NCBI GenBank assembly: GCA_027459645.1
Contig: DAIDHQ010000036.1
Location: forward strand, 1-58,158
Origin: Vulcanimicrobiota bacterium
Lineage (GTDB): Bacteria > Vulcanimicrobiota > Vulcanimicrobiia > Vulcanimicrobiales > Vulcanimicrobiaceae
Length of the DNA: 58,158 nt
Direction of reading: 5' to 3'
Below, one piece after another: positions 17,668 to 27,523 of this stretch. The notes below the pieces were generated by a model. It made no database searches. It worked only from the letters and a program-made list of their open reading frames with translations, and was not told the DNA's origin. Numbering within the stretch: the stretch's first letter is position 1; each line of letters starts with the position of its first letter. A program made the position numbers and the translations under genes.

Positions 17668-19215
17668 GTGATGGGCGCGACCTTCGCATCGACGATTCTC
17701 GGTTTTTTCCGAGAGGTGGTAAATGCGCGCTACTACGGTACGCGTTGGGAGATGGATACCTTCCTCGCCGCGGCGACGATTCCGACGATTCTTTTCGGCG
17801 TCTTCAATGGCGCGTTACTGAGTGCGCTCGTTCCTGTATTCTCGGAATACATCACACACGGGCAGGAAGAAGAAGCGTGGCGCCTGGGTAACACGGTGCT
17901 CAATATTCTTGCGATCGTCCTTACGGTCTGTGCGGTGTTAGGATGGTTCTTGGCCCCCGTTTACGTGCCGTTGATCGCGCACGGATTTCCTGCACCGCAG
18001 ATGTCCGTCGCAGTCCATATGACGCGCGACCTCATCCCGAGTATCGTAGCAGTAAGTTTGAGCGGCGTCCTCTCGGCCATGCTGAACGCTTATCATCGCT
18101 TTCGGGCCACGGCGCTCATTGGCATCGCAATCAACGTCGTGACTATCGCCGGCGTGGTGTTGCTGAACCATCACTACGGAATTTTTGCATTGGTGTACGG
18201 TACGCTCTGGGGCCTAATTGCGCAGGTATTCGTGCAGTTACCCTCATTCATCAGGCTGGGACGCTATCGCCCGGTAATCGATCTGCACCATCCAGGCCTC
18301 TCGAAGATTTGGACACTGCTTGGACCGATCATCATCGGTGGTGCCGCAGGACAGCTCGCGCTTTTTTTTGATCGTTTCTTCGCCTCGACACTGCCGCCGG
18401 GGTACATGGCCGGTATCAATTACGCCACAAAGCTCGTAAATTTTCCCCAGCAGATTTTCGCTGCGGCCATAGCCACAGTCATATTCCCGCTACTCGCCGC
18501 ACAGTTCGCGCGAGACAACCGCCGAGGAGTGGCGATTTCCGCAGTAACCGGCCTTCGACTCGTTAATTTTATCACGATCCCAGCGGTATGCGCCTTGATC
18601 GTTTTAGCGCATCCAATGGTGCAGACCCTCTTCGAGCGCGGCTCCTTTGGCCCAAGTGCAACGAATGTCACCGCTGGCCTGTTGCCGTATGCGGCGGTCG
18701 GCCTGGTTGCGCTCGCAGCGAATGTGGTACTGACGCGGTGTTGCTTCGCCTGCAAGGAGACAGCAATTCCGGTCGCCATCAGCGTGATAACGGTCGTAAT
18801 TAACGTCTTGCTTTCGATGTTGTGGCTACCGTCGCTCGGTGCGCGGGGGCTAATGCTTGCGAATAGTTTGAGCCAGACGTTGCAAGCGGTACTCCTCTTG
18901 CTCTTGGTAGCCCGGCTGGTGCATGGTATCGCCTGGGGTGACCTCGCTGGCTCAGTTGCGAAAATCGCTGTCGCGTCGCTCGCAATGTATGCATCGCTTT
19001 GGTGGATCGGAGCGTTAGGCGTGCACGTTGCCCCCGCGTTGGGCGCCCGCGCCTGGTATCTTGCCGGCCAGCTCGCGATCGGCGGTGCGGTTTTTATCGC
19101 TGTCGCAAAACTCCTTGGCGTCGCAGAACTTGACCTTGCTTGGACGACGATCGTCGCGAAATTCGAGCGGCACGTCATTGCACCACCTGAAAATCGCGAC
19201 GCGCCGATCGCTTAA
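17668..19215 (+). CDS. MurJ/MviN-like lipid-linked oligosaccharide flippase
   Basis: 515 or more residues with about 14 membrane helices of the MOP superfamily. The N-terminal ILGFFREVVNARYYGT, DTFLAAATIPTILFGVFNGA and the downstream FPQQIFAAAIATVIFPLLAA are MurJ signatures. MurJ flips lipid II; its position behind a sugar transferase makes export of a lipid-linked glycan equally possible. The first normal start is GTG 17668/ATG 17671, which truncates the usual N-terminal helix. The frame stays open back to an ATT at 17593 that overlaps the preceding stop (ATTAA) behind AAGGACGGAG, adding KPQLRVVRPVRRER and a complete helix. Confidence 0.85.
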   Translation: MMGATFASTILGFFREVVNARYYGTRWEMDTFLAAATIPTILFGVFNGALLSALVPVFSEYITHGQEEEAWRLGNTVLNILAIVLTVCAVLGWFLAPVYVPLIAHGFPAPQMSVAVHMTRDLIPSIVAVSLSGVLSAMLNAYHRFRATALIGIAINVVTIAGVVLLNHHYGIFALVYGTLWGLIAQVFVQLPSFIRLGRYRPVIDLHHPGLSKIWTLLGPIIIGGAAGQLALFFDRFFASTLPPGYMAGINYATKLVNFPQQIFAAAIATVIFPLLAAQFARDNRRGVAISAVTGLRLVNFITIPAVCALIVLAHPMVQTLFERGSFGPSATNVTAGLLPYAAVGLVALAANVVLTRCCFACKETAIPVAISVITVVINVLLSMLWLPSLGARGLMLANSLSQTLQAVLLLLLVARLVHGIAWGDLAGSVAKIAVASLAMYASLWWIGALGVHVAPALGARAWYLAGQLAIGGAVFIAVAKLLGVAELDLAWTTIVAKFERHVIAPPENRDAPIA

Positions 19216-20345
19216 ATCCCGATTCGTCCCCCGTTCCAGGTCGCTGAGTCGAAGCGCGTAGAGCATTCCCCGCTCACAACAAATAATACGTTGCCAATGA
19301 CGATTGGCGGAGAAGGGCTGAAGCGTCCGGAAATGGATGCGTCAAATGACCTGCCCCGTATTTTGTCAATCACGTAAGGCGCGCCGTCCATATCGACTGC
19401 AAAAAGGACTCGCATCGCACAATGGGGCACCTTTGGCCGGAGCTTCCGTCGCCGTCTTCCAGCGAAGCCGTCCCGTGGATGCATCAAAGGCTGCAATGTG
19501 TCGCGATATTGCGATTCGTCGCATGTTTCCCACCAGCGTCCCTACCGTGCGAAAGGTGCCCGAAGGAACGGCCGAACGCCGCCCGGGCGTGTCTTCATAA
19601 CGCAACAACAGCTTTCCCGATGACCGTTTGAGGGCTACTACTTGTGTCGACCATACGGCTTCGTCGAGCAACGGCTCCGAGCCGATTTTGCACAGAACGA
19701 TCTAGTGCGTCTCTCCCATTAGGTGAGACCAGCTCGACACTTTGAAGAAACGCTTTGTTCGCACGGTCACGCCGCCATCGGCTGCGCCGTATGGCTTGTC
19801 GCCAGTTGAAGAAGCGTGCTGTGGTATCGAGGGACCAAGCTTAAGGCGTCTTCTTGCTCGCAACCTCATTGTCGAATAAGCGCTGCCAGCGGTATCCCGC
19901 AATACCATAGACCTGCCTCTCAAAGAGGGCCACGTGCGACATAGCATTGATGGCCATGGTATTTTCGCGCCAGCGAAGCGTCCCGTAGCAACATCCAAGC
20001 CGTAGCGGCGGCAACGGGAACGATCTTATCACCCTCCGGGCGTCCCAATAAGAGAGATCGGACCAGGCATGAAGGGATTGGCGCCTGCTCCTACCACAAC
20101 CAAGCCCGCCGCGATGACCGGCGCGTCCATCATTGCATTAGAGAAATGCACCCCCCAACGAATCCCTCCGGTATTACGATTTATCGCGATCAGATCGCCG
20201 ACGAGCGTGCCTATTTATAGGAACGGGTGGGGACCGAAGAAACGGCGTTGGGATCGGGACCGAACTGGTACATCGACCAGACGTTGTCCGGCGCTGCGCG
20301 CTACTTTTGTTGACTGTTCCCGAGAAGAGCGAACGTTTCAAAAAT
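19212..20345 (-). pseudogene. decayed PQQ-like beta-propeller gene
   Basis: No intact frame exists, but minus-strand fragments in different frames add up to one propeller protein: VWSMYQFGPDPNAVSSVPTR (then a stop), LVGDLIAINRNTGGIRWGVH with MMDAPVIAAGLVVVGAGANP, YGLDVATG which continues after a frameshift as TLRWRENTMAINAMSHVALF, VVALKRSSGKLLLRYED, IAAFDASTGRLRWKTATEAP, and finally MRVLFAVDMDGAPYVI with FSPSPPIVIGNVLFVVSG. These are the 'alD..tG.l.W' and 'P.v.dg.vyv' repeats of PQQ/BamB-type propellers. Several frameshifts and stops, plus a missing N-terminus, show loss of function. It fills the whole gap between the flippase and the next membrane gene. Confidence 0.75.
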
Positions 20346-20371
20346 GCTAGCTAGTCGTAACAGGCCGGAGT

Positions 20372-22597
20372 TCATCGATAGGCGCCCCGGGACAATGCGA
20401 GCAGGAAGATGATGGACGGGAACGCTGCAAGTTCCAAAAGCAACTCAACGAGAGCGGCGACATTCACAATAAAGATGCGCTGCCGACCAACTGCCACTGG
20501 CCAGCCGTTGGTTACGCCGTCGATTCGGACATGAGCGAGCGGGCGTAGTTCCGTACCGGCAAAGGCGTCCCAATTGGGAGAAAATCGAGTGTTGAATCGG
20601 AGCGTGCCCGGGCCCGAAACGGTGGCGCTGAGGATTAGCCAGGTGTAAAAATGCGGTACAACGCTTCGGAAAGTAGCCGACGCGCCAAATGGGCGAACTC
20701 CCGGCGGGTTGCCAACGGCAGCGATAGCACAAAACCCGTCGCAACGAAGGGCTCGAATAGGGTCGGTGAAACGCAGCCACTCGAATGCTCGTGCGTTACG
20801 AACCACTTTCTCGTCGCCCGAGTATAACGCGCCCCGAACGATTGCTAACGCGCTTTTGCAATCACCGCATTTGACGGTGAGGGGCAGCCTAGAAGTGGTT
20901 AAGGCGCCGCCGAGCGGATTACCAAGTTCGGGATGGAGCGGCACGGCGAGGCTCGCATCAACCCACGCTTTGCTTGCATCGAGGGTCGAGAAAGAAGGCC
21001 GTACCGCCACGATACGAACTCCCGGGACATCTCCCACAAAGAGATCGTTTCTCCACAGATCGTCTCCGATATTCGCAATCATGGGCTGCGACGGCCAAAG
21101 GGAAAGCAGCGGAATCGCGTTTGCAATCGTATGGGGCGATACAGCCGGGTGCGGTATGGAAACAGGTGCGAGCGGCATTTGGGGGGCGAGTGCGGCGAGG
21201 TTTGACTGCAGATACGGGCGCGTCGCGATCGTGTCGACGCCGAGCGCCGCAACCTCACTTGGATCATCATACATGAGAAGCATGCCCAAAGCGCGATTGA
21301 CCGGATATGTCGGAAAAACGGAATTAAGAGGAACGTCCCCGGAGAGTGTGGCGTAAGCATCGGGATCCACGCCGCTGCCCTTGCCATCCAGCGAAAATGG
21401 TTGGAATTCGGGTACGTACGCGATCCGGCCGCTTTGAGATTTCACAGAACTCGCGGGGATCGCGCTCGCGGATACGAACCACCGAAAGGCCGGATGGAAC
21501 GCCCATGGCAACGCTAAAAATATCGTTAGCAGCAGCGCTAGAAAGCCCGCCCGTCTATCCTTGAGGTGCGCCAACGACACAATGTATAGCACCGGCGTTA
21601 TGGCAACAAGATCGTAGAGCTCTCGGAAAACGCCTAACGCCTTGATTTGAAGTACGCCCCAAGTGTAGAGAGGGCCAATAGGCCCCGAGGTGCCGCTTGC
21701 AAAAACCAACAAGAGCGCGGAAACGACGATAATCCAGCGCGCTGGCACTTGGCGAAGGGCGGACCGAAGACCGATCGCTGCCATGAGCGCCAGTGGGATG
21801 CCGGCGAAAGCGACCGAAGAAAATGCTGCAGCGTAATTAAAGGCGTATCCAAGACCAAATATCGAGAGGCCCAGCGGGACCGATTCCGTGCGTTGCCACG
21901 GCAGCAGAAACGGAATCTGAGATATTGCGTGGAGGTGCGCGACGAGCCCGAAGCAGATCGGAAATGCCGTGATCGAAAACGCGAGCAGAGGGGTGTAATA
22001 TCGTCGTCGTATCGACCAAATCAAGATTACCGGAAAGAGGATGAGGGCGAATTCTAGTTGCGTGATAGCCAATGCAGCGTACAGGACCAGCCGCGCGCGG
22101 TTCGGCGATGGCGCTAATAGTTCGCCGATAAGACCCAGTGCGAACGCATACGCGGCGACCATGTAGATATGCCCCGCGACGAATTTCGAAAACACCCAGG
22201 GATTGAGTGTGCCAATGAGCACGCAGGCAATGCGCATCGAGGCCGTCGCCCCGAATCGGAACGCGATGCGGAACGCGGATACGGCTGCAATTCCGATCGA
22301 TGCGGCGATAGTAACCGCGATAATTGCGATTGCCGGAAGTCCCAGCCACGCGAGCGCTGCCAGCAACGGGGCAATCAGGTAAAACGTCGGGTAGGGCTGG
22401 CTTTCTCCGAAGCCTTGAGGAAGCCAGGGACTAATATAGCCGACGAAGGTCGCGAGCAGCTTGCTCTGGTCGGCCGGTATGCGCCAGTCGTGACGAAGCG
22501 CGGGAAGGCCGTGTCCAAGGACGCTCCATAGAACCACGCCCGCGACACAAATGATGGTCACGAGTAGAATGAGTTTCTCTCTACGAACTGGCGTCAT
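20372..22597 (-). CDS. large membrane protein with extracytoplasmic domain, GT-C-like
   Basis: 741 residues. Residues 1-375 contain about ten to eleven membrane helices, with a first periplasmic loop carrying HGLPALRHDWRIP and GFGESQPYPTFYLIAPLLAA. That layout (short loop rich in acidic and aromatic residues after helix 1) resembles GT-C glycosyltransferases and YfhO-like proteins. Residues 376-705 form a soluble outer domain and a last helix (NVAALVELLLELAAFPSIIF) closes the chain. No catalytic family can be named. It is the last gene of a minus-strand set starting with the TPP enzyme. Likely role: transfer or modification of lipid-linked glycan. Confidence 0.6.
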   Translation of the reverse strand: MTPVRREKLILLVTIICVAGVVLWSVLGHGLPALRHDWRIPADQSKLLATFVGYISPWLPQGFGESQPYPTFYLIAPLLAALAWLGLPAIAIIAVTIAASIGIAAVSAFRIAFRFGATASMRIACVLIGTLNPWVFSKFVAGHIYMVAAYAFALGLIGELLAPSPNRARLVLYAALAITQLEFALILFPVILIWSIRRRYYTPLLAFSITAFPICFGLVAHLHAISQIPFLLPWQRTESVPLGLSIFGLGYAFNYAAAFSSVAFAGIPLALMAAIGLRSALRQVPARWIIVVSALLLVFASGTSGPIGPLYTWGVLQIKALGVFRELYDLVAITPVLYIVSLAHLKDRRAGFLALLLTIFLALPWAFHPAFRWFVSASAIPASSVKSQSGRIAYVPEFQPFSLDGKGSGVDPDAYATLSGDVPLNSVFPTYPVNRALGMLLMYDDPSEVAALGVDTIATRPYLQSNLAALAPQMPLAPVSIPHPAVSPHTIANAIPLLSLWPSQPMIANIGDDLWRNDLFVGDVPGVRIVAVRPSFSTLDASKAWVDASLAVPLHPELGNPLGGALTTSRLPLTVKCGDCKSALAIVRGALYSGDEKVVRNARAFEWLRFTDPIRALRCDGFCAIAAVGNPPGVRPFGASATFRSVVPHFYTWLILSATVSGPGTLRFNTRFSPNWDAFAGTELRPLAHVRIDGVTNGWPVAVGRQRIFIVNVAALVELLLELAAFPSIIFLLALSRGAYR

Positions 22598-22660
22598 GGT
22601 CTTGAGCGCACTAGGGGAACTCGGCCGATTGCCCGCAGAATACCGGCAAGGCCTACTCGC

Positions 22661-23614
22661 CTACGAAAGCGCTTTCAAGTAGCGCGCGGTATCGATAATT
22701 TGCGATTCCAGGGAGACTAGGCCTACGCCGACGCCTTTCGCAAGCCCTTCGAATGCGGCACCGTCTCCCACGTATCGATCGAAAGCTGATTCGTCTAAAG
22801 GAGGACGGGTGACTGGAAGGTCTGGGCGCCCGAGCAGCGCCGCGCAAAGACGCGCCAGTTCTTCCACCTCGACGATTCGCGTGCTCGAGGCATCGTAAGG
22901 CATCCGAAGGTGTCGCTCGTCAAGCAGTAGAGACGTCGCAACTTCGATAACATCTCGAACGTGGACAAAGGATCGAAATACCGGCTTTGCCGATCTTATT
23001 GATATCGTTCGTCCGGCAATTACGTCATTGAGAATGGAGCTCAGGGCGTACGTGTTGACTTTGTTGATGTGGGGACCCGTCATATTGAAAATGCGGCAAG
23101 CAGTAACGGGGAACGCAGGCCGGTCCAGCCCGAGAAAGCGGATCTCGTCTTCGATTTTCGATTGACCGTATGGCTCGCGGTCTGTATCGACGCCCGACCC
23201 TGTGGCAAAGTATGCCGCGCCTGAGGATGCGAAAAAAAACGCTCCAGATTCGAGGCTAGAGCAATACGAAGCGACCCGCTCGTTTATTTCACGATTGACC
23301 GCCTTGAATCTCTCAGGCCCAAGTTCCGCGACTTTTTCCTTGCCGAGATAGGCGTAGTGGTATACGAAAGCCGGCGCGTTGACGGACTCGCGCAGCGCCG
23401 TCAGCGGCAAGATATGCAGGCGTCTTCCGGACGCTAAGGTCACCTCACGCGCGGCCGAAGCGTACGCCCGAACGCGCGCCTCCATTTCTATCCCGAGTGC
23501 CGCATCTAAAAGCTCAAGCGTTGCACGACCGAGCCACCCTCCGGCACCAGTGACGACAAACCTGAGGCCGCTCAAGCGTAGCCGTTCGGCGACGCTTGAA
23601 GAGAATGAAAGCAT
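22661..23614 (-). CDS. NAD-dependent epimerase/dehydratase (extended SDR)
   Basis: 317 residues. The Rossmann motif is FVVTGAGGWLGRATLELL (TGxxGxxG, about 18-30), the active site is FFASSGAAYF ... YGQSKIEDE (YxxxK near 150), and SFVHVRDVIEVATSLL is the usual sugar-binding stretch. It acts on a nucleotide sugar, probably reducing or epimerising the product of the neighbouring CDP-sugar and TPP enzymes. It starts 7 bp after the stop of the TPP-enzyme gene, so the two are almost certainly co-transcribed. Confidence 0.82.
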   Translation of the reverse strand: MLSFSSSVAERLRLSGLRFVVTGAGGWLGRATLELLDAALGIEMEARVRAYASAAREVTLASGRRLHILPLTALRESVNAPAFVYHYAYLGKEKVAELGPERFKAVNREINERVASYCSSLESGAFFFASSGAAYFATGSGVDTDREPYGQSKIEDEIRFLGLDRPAFPVTACRIFNMTGPHINKVNTYALSSILNDVIAGRTISIRSAKPVFRSFVHVRDVIEVATSLLLDERHLRMPYDASSTRIVEVEELARLCAALLGRPDLPVTRPPLDESAFDRYVGDGAAFEGLAKGVGVGLVSLESQIIDTARYLKALS

Positions 23615-23620
23615 CTGCTT

Positions 23621-25450
23621 TTACGTTTCCATCTGTGGTATCAAGAGGTTGTCTCGCAACTCCTCTGCCGTCAAAAATGGTGCTAGATCTTCAAGTGCGG
23701 GACTGACGATGCGTCCATCGGGAAGCTGGCGGGCGCTTAATTTAGGCTCAAATCCCTGAGCCGCGTCAAGTACAACGTCGCAAATGACTGGGCCTTCGGC
23801 GTCCAGCGCTGCCACGATCGTGGATTCTAACGACGCGCCCTCGGCGCGAAACGTCGTGAAGCCATAAGCTTCTCCTATTTTGCGGATATCGGGAAACGAG
23901 ATTCCGTTCGAAGGTCCTTCACCCGCCAGGCGTTTAAAAAAGTTTCCTTGAGTAAGGCGGCACGATAAGTAGCCAGCGTTGTTGAAAACGAAAATCTTGA
24001 TTGGTAAACGATGGTGTACGACGGTCTGGAGCTCTTGAATATTCATTTGTAGGCTGCCGTCGCCCGCGAGGCAAACAACGCGTCTGCCAGGAACTGCCAC
24101 CGCCGCACCAATCGAGGCAGGCAGTTCATAGCCCATGGAAGCCGATCCCGAATTGGCAAAAATGCATTGCCCATCTTTTGTTTGCGCAGCTTGGAACGTA
24201 ACTACGCAAGCTGATCCATTTGCGCAAGAGACAATCTCGTCAGCATTGAGGTGAGCGAACAAGCGATCCACGAAGTAGTACGGGTTAACCCCATTTGATA
24301 ACTCCCGCTGACGATCTTGCAGGACGGGATATCTCCTTACTCTTTCGCGGCACCAGGACAGCCACGATGCATGCAGGCTGCCGTCGAATCCTTCGGAGTC
24401 GATAATTCGTTCTAATTCCTCAAGAAAATCACGGGCGTCGGCTTGGATGGGTAGATCCGGTAAGATCATTGGTTTTCGGAGTTCTGCCTCGTCTACGTCT
24501 ACCATCATCTTGTACGCATGACGCGCAAAGGACTGCCAATTGTAACTGATTTGCCGTATGTTTAGGCGCGATCCCAGAATCAAGAGGGCATCAGAATTTT
24601 GAACGGTGAAATTTCCTGCGCGGTCACCGATGGTGCCGGGCCGCCCACAATAAAGCGGATCGTCCGAAGCTAATGCGTCGATCGCGGTCCATGCGGTGGT
24701 CACGGGAACGTTCAATTTCTTGATGACGCGACGGAAGACCGGGAGGGCACCTGCGCGTCGCACCCCTGAGCCTACTAGAATAGCGGGGCGCTTCGCCTCG
24801 AGCAGCTTATTGAGGACGGTTAGGCAGGGGACCCGCAAGTGGTCTTGCGTTTTCCGATCGGGAGGAGACGGTTCGTATTCGCGCAGGCCGGCGACAGCGA
24901 TCATGCTCGCCTGAACGTCGATCGGTACGTCGAGCCACACGGGACCCGGTCGACCGCTCGTCGCCAGGTGGAATGCCTTCTCAAGGTGGAATTTGATGCT
25001 TTCCGGTTCGGTCACAAGCGCCGCATATTTTGTGATTCCTTCGACCAAACGTACGACGTCTATTTCTTGATCGCCTAATTGGCGAAGTCCAGGCACTGGA
25101 TTGCATGCCAGCAGCGTCTCACGCTTAACTTGCCCAGAAATTACGATCATTGGTATGGAATCGGTATACGCTCCAAAAACACCATTGAGCGCGTTGATGA
25201 CGCCAGGGCCTGCGGTTACGTTCACAAGGGCGGGGCGGTTGGTGACCCGCGCGAATCCTTCTGCCGCCATCGCCGCCGCCTGCTCATGATGAGCGAAAAT
25301 GCACGATAGACCTTGCTGGAAGCTCAGCGAGTCGTTGAGGTGCATCGCGCCGCCGCCGGTAACGACGAAAGCCGTGTCGATACCCCGCTCGGCGAGATAC
25401 TTCGCGACAAAATCGGAAAGTTTAACGCGTGCTTGATCGGGCTCCATCAA
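23621..25450 (-). CDS. TPP-dependent acetolactate-synthase-like enzyme of sugar biosynthesis
   Basis: 609 residues with the three-domain thiamine-diphosphate layout: Pyr domain (VVTGGGAMHLNDSL, catalytic Glu in FAHHEQAAAMAAEG, about 57), central domain (about 200-335), and PP domain with CLAGDGSLQMNIQELQT (GDG...N, about 475) and NSGSASMGYELPA. It resembles acetohydroxyacid synthase large subunits but sits in a polysaccharide cluster with no small subunit. Related enzymes (YerE) transfer a two-carbon acetyl unit from pyruvate to a CDP-4-keto-sugar to make branched sugars such as yersiniose. That role is inferred from context: rfbF and rfbG are divergently placed 0.2 kb away. Confidence 0.8.
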   Translation of the reverse strand: MMEPDQARVKLSDFVAKYLAERGIDTAFVVTGGGAMHLNDSLSFQQGLSCIFAHHEQAAAMAAEGFARVTNRPALVNVTAGPGVINALNGVFGAYTDSIPMIVISGQVKRETLLACNPVPGLRQLGDQEIDVVRLVEGITKYAALVTEPESIKFHLEKAFHLATSGRPGPVWLDVPIDVQASMIAVAGLREYEPSPPDRKTQDHLRVPCLTVLNKLLEAKRPAILVGSGVRRAGALPVFRRVIKKLNVPVTTAWTAIDALASDDPLYCGRPGTIGDRAGNFTVQNSDALLILGSRLNIRQISYNWQSFARHAYKMMVDVDEAELRKPMILPDLPIQADARDFLEELERIIDSEGFDGSLHASWLSWCRERVRRYPVLQDRQRELSNGVNPYYFVDRLFAHLNADEIVSCANGSACVVTFQAAQTKDGQCIFANSGSASMGYELPASIGAAVAVPGRRVVCLAGDGSLQMNIQELQTVVHHRLPIKIFVFNNAGYLSCRLTQGNFFKRLAGEGPSNGISFPDIRKIGEAYGFTTFRAEGASLESTIVAALDAEGPVICDVVLDAAQGFEPKLSARQLPDGRIVSPALEDLAPFLTAEELRDNLLIPQMET

Positions 25451-25636
25451 ATCACCTATCTTAAAACGCTCGGCGGACTCGTTGACGCATCACCTCGTGT
25501 TGAGGGAGCTTGAGGCCATTCAACGATCGCGGTCAGAATTCTTTCGCCTTACTGCGGGGAAAAGTTGCGTAGGACGGCCGGTTTGCAGGGCGAATCGTGC
25601 CGTAGCGCTCATACCCAGGGCGAGTTTGCCTTAGAA
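25451..25636. promoter_or_regulatory. divergent intergenic region of the CDP-sugar module
   Basis: The TPP-enzyme gene leaves to the left and rfbF to the right from this 186-bp gap, so promoters for both must lie in or near it. I see no convincing -35/-10 pair, palindrome or riboswitch. Confidence 0.35.
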
Positions 25637-26425
25637 TTGGAGCATCGTATAAAAGTCGTAATATTGGCAGGGGGGCTAGGCACCCGGCTTTCTGAAGAAA
25701 CGGTAATAAAGCCGAAGCCCATGGTCGAAATTGGCGGTTACCCGATCATCTGGCACCTGATGAAGATCTACGCGGCTGCCGGTTTTACGGAATTCGTCGT
25801 CGCACTCGGTTATCGGCAAGACCTCGTCAAAGAGTATTTTAGGGCATTATACTCGGCGAGTAACGACGTCACCGTCAATCTGGCAACGGGTACGATTGAT
25901 TACCGCGAGCGCAACCGTCTCAACTGGCGGGTTCACCTCATTGATACGGGACTAAGCACGATGACGGGAGGGCGCATAAAGAGACTCCGGGAGGTCATTG
26001 GCGAGGAGCCGTTTATGTGCACCTACGGCGATGGTCTTGCGTCGATCCGCGTGGATCAATTGCTGGCATTTCATCGCGAGCAGGGCAGGGAGGCCACCAT
26101 TACGGCAGTTAGGCCTCCGGCGCGGTTCGGTGTCCTCGAAATCGACGGCGATCGCGTGACGCGGTTTGCCGAGAAACCGCAAACCAGCGAAGGTTGGATA
26201 AACGGTGGCTTTTTTGTTTTCGAGCCATCGATTTTCAATCGAATCTCGGGTGATGACAGCATTTTGGAACACGAACCTTTAGCCGGGCTTGCAAGAGATC
26301 GGGAGCTATCAGTCTTCAAGCACGGCGGCTTTTGGCAGCCGATGGACACTCTGAGGGATAAGCGTTTGCTGGAGGAATTATGGATGGCGGGAGACGCGCC
26401 GTGGCAGGTGACCGGTGAACGGTAG
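25637..26425 (+). CDS. rfbF: glucose-1-phosphate cytidylyltransferase
   Basis: 262 residues (family 257). The nucleotidyltransferase signature LAGGLGTRLSEETVIKPKPM is followed by VEIGGYPIIWHLMKIYAAAG, then FMCTYGDGLASIRVDQLL, AVRPPARFGVLEIDGD and INGGFFVFEPSIFNRI, all specific for RfbF. It makes CDP-D-glucose from CTP and glucose-1-phosphate. The TTG at 25637 matches the family start; a longer frame from TTG 25565 adds unlike sequence. Its last 11 bases overlap the next gene. Confidence 0.92.
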   Translation: MEHRIKVVILAGGLGTRLSEETVIKPKPMVEIGGYPIIWHLMKIYAAAGFTEFVVALGYRQDLVKEYFRALYSASNDVTVNLATGTIDYRERNRLNWRVHLIDTGLSTMTGGRIKRLREVIGEEPFMCTYGDGLASIRVDQLLAFHREQGREATITAVRPPARFGVLEIDGDRVTRFAEKPQTSEGWINGGFFVFEPSIFNRISGDDSILEHEPLAGLARDRELSVFKHGGFWQPMDTLRDKRLLEELWMAGDAPWQVTGER

Positions 26426-27389
26426 TTGGCAAAACCGTCGGCTGTTAGTAACGGGAGCTACTGGTATTGTGGGCTCCTGGTTGTCGGAATACTTCGTGGC
26501 CAAAGGCGCGGATGTCGTAGCACTCGTTCAGGACGAGGATCGGCACTCGCGGTTTTATACTGACGGTTTAGCGGAGCGATGCACGATTGTGCGGGGCGAC
26601 CTTGCGAACTTCCTCGACGTCATGCGCGCTGTCAACAGCTACGAAATCGAAACCGTTTTCCACCTTGGTGCCCAGACGATCGTCGGGTCAGCATTGCGTG
26701 ACCCCTTAGAATGTTTTGAAAGTAATATTCGTGGTACGTACAACTTGCTAGAGGCAGCCCGGCGTCTGAGTCCTATGGTTCGCGCCTTTGTCGTTGCTTC
26801 CAGTGACAAGGCGTACGGCGACTCCCCCGTCCTGCCGTATACGGAAGACATGCCGCTGCGGGGTCTGCACCCTTACGATGTCTCAAAAAGTTGCACCGAC
26901 CTGCTCGCTCAAACTTACGCGCATACTTACGGACTTAACGTCACGATCGCGCGATGCGGCAACATCTACGGTGGCGGGGACTTAAATTGGAGTCGAATCG
27001 TTCCCGGGACAATTAGAAGCTTGCTTGCCAACGAGAAGGTTGTGTTGCGTAGCGACGGGTCGATGATTCGCGATTACATTTACGTGCGCGATGTCGTTGA
27101 AGCCTATATTACCTTAGCTGAAAAATCATACGATGTGGACCTCGCTGGCCAGGCGTTCAATTTTAGCCCTGAGCGCGGGCTGACGGTCATGGAAGTCGTT
27201 CAAGAGATCGGAAGAGCGATGTGCGTAGAGCCAGAACTGGTCATTCAAAATCGCGCTAAAATGGAAATTCAAAACCAAACGCTCGACTCTACGAGGGCGC
27301 GATCGCTTCTCTCCTGGGCTCCGAAGTGGACCATCGCCGAAGGCTTAGAAGAAACCGTCGCTTGGTATCGGAAGGCGCTGCTTCGATAG
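26415..27389 (+). CDS. rfbG: CDP-glucose 4,6-dehydratase-like SDR
   Basis: 324 residues. NAD-binding LLVTGATGIVGSWLSEYFVA, the catalytic VVASSDKAYGDSP ... HPYDVSKSCTDLLA (YxxxK), and GNIYGGGDLNWSRIVPGTIR, the latter being characteristic of CDP-glucose 4,6-dehydratase. It produces CDP-4-keto-6-deoxy-D-glucose from the RfbF product. GTG 26415 overlaps rfbF by 11 bp, which argues for coupled translation. Typical RfbG proteins are about 355 residues, so this is slightly short; a related NDP-sugar dehydratase is the alternative. Confidence 0.85.
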   Translation: MNGSWQNRRLLVTGATGIVGSWLSEYFVAKGADVVALVQDEDRHSRFYTDGLAERCTIVRGDLANFLDVMRAVNSYEIETVFHLGAQTIVGSALRDPLECFESNIRGTYNLLEAARRLSPMVRAFVVASSDKAYGDSPVLPYTEDMPLRGLHPYDVSKSCTDLLAQTYAHTYGLNVTIARCGNIYGGGDLNWSRIVPGTIRSLLANEKVVLRSDGSMIRDYIYVRDVVEAYITLAEKSYDVDLAGQAFNFSPERGLTVMEVVQEIGRAMCVEPELVIQNRAKMEIQNQTLDSTRARSLLSWAPKWTIAEGLEETVAWYRKALLR

Positions 27390-27523
27390 AGTTGCATGTT
27401 CGCTCCCCACTCAGTGGCGGATTTGCCGCGGTATATCCCAACGCGGTGCTGGGGCCCGCACCGGAGGAAGTAAGGTCCAGAGAACGATGATCTGCTGTTG
27501 ACCAAGATCCGTTCAAAGCGATG

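Noticed and set aside
20069-20350. 93-codon plus-strand frame in the 19.2-20.4 kb gap
   Set aside because: It is antisense to the propeller pseudogene and has no recognisable features.
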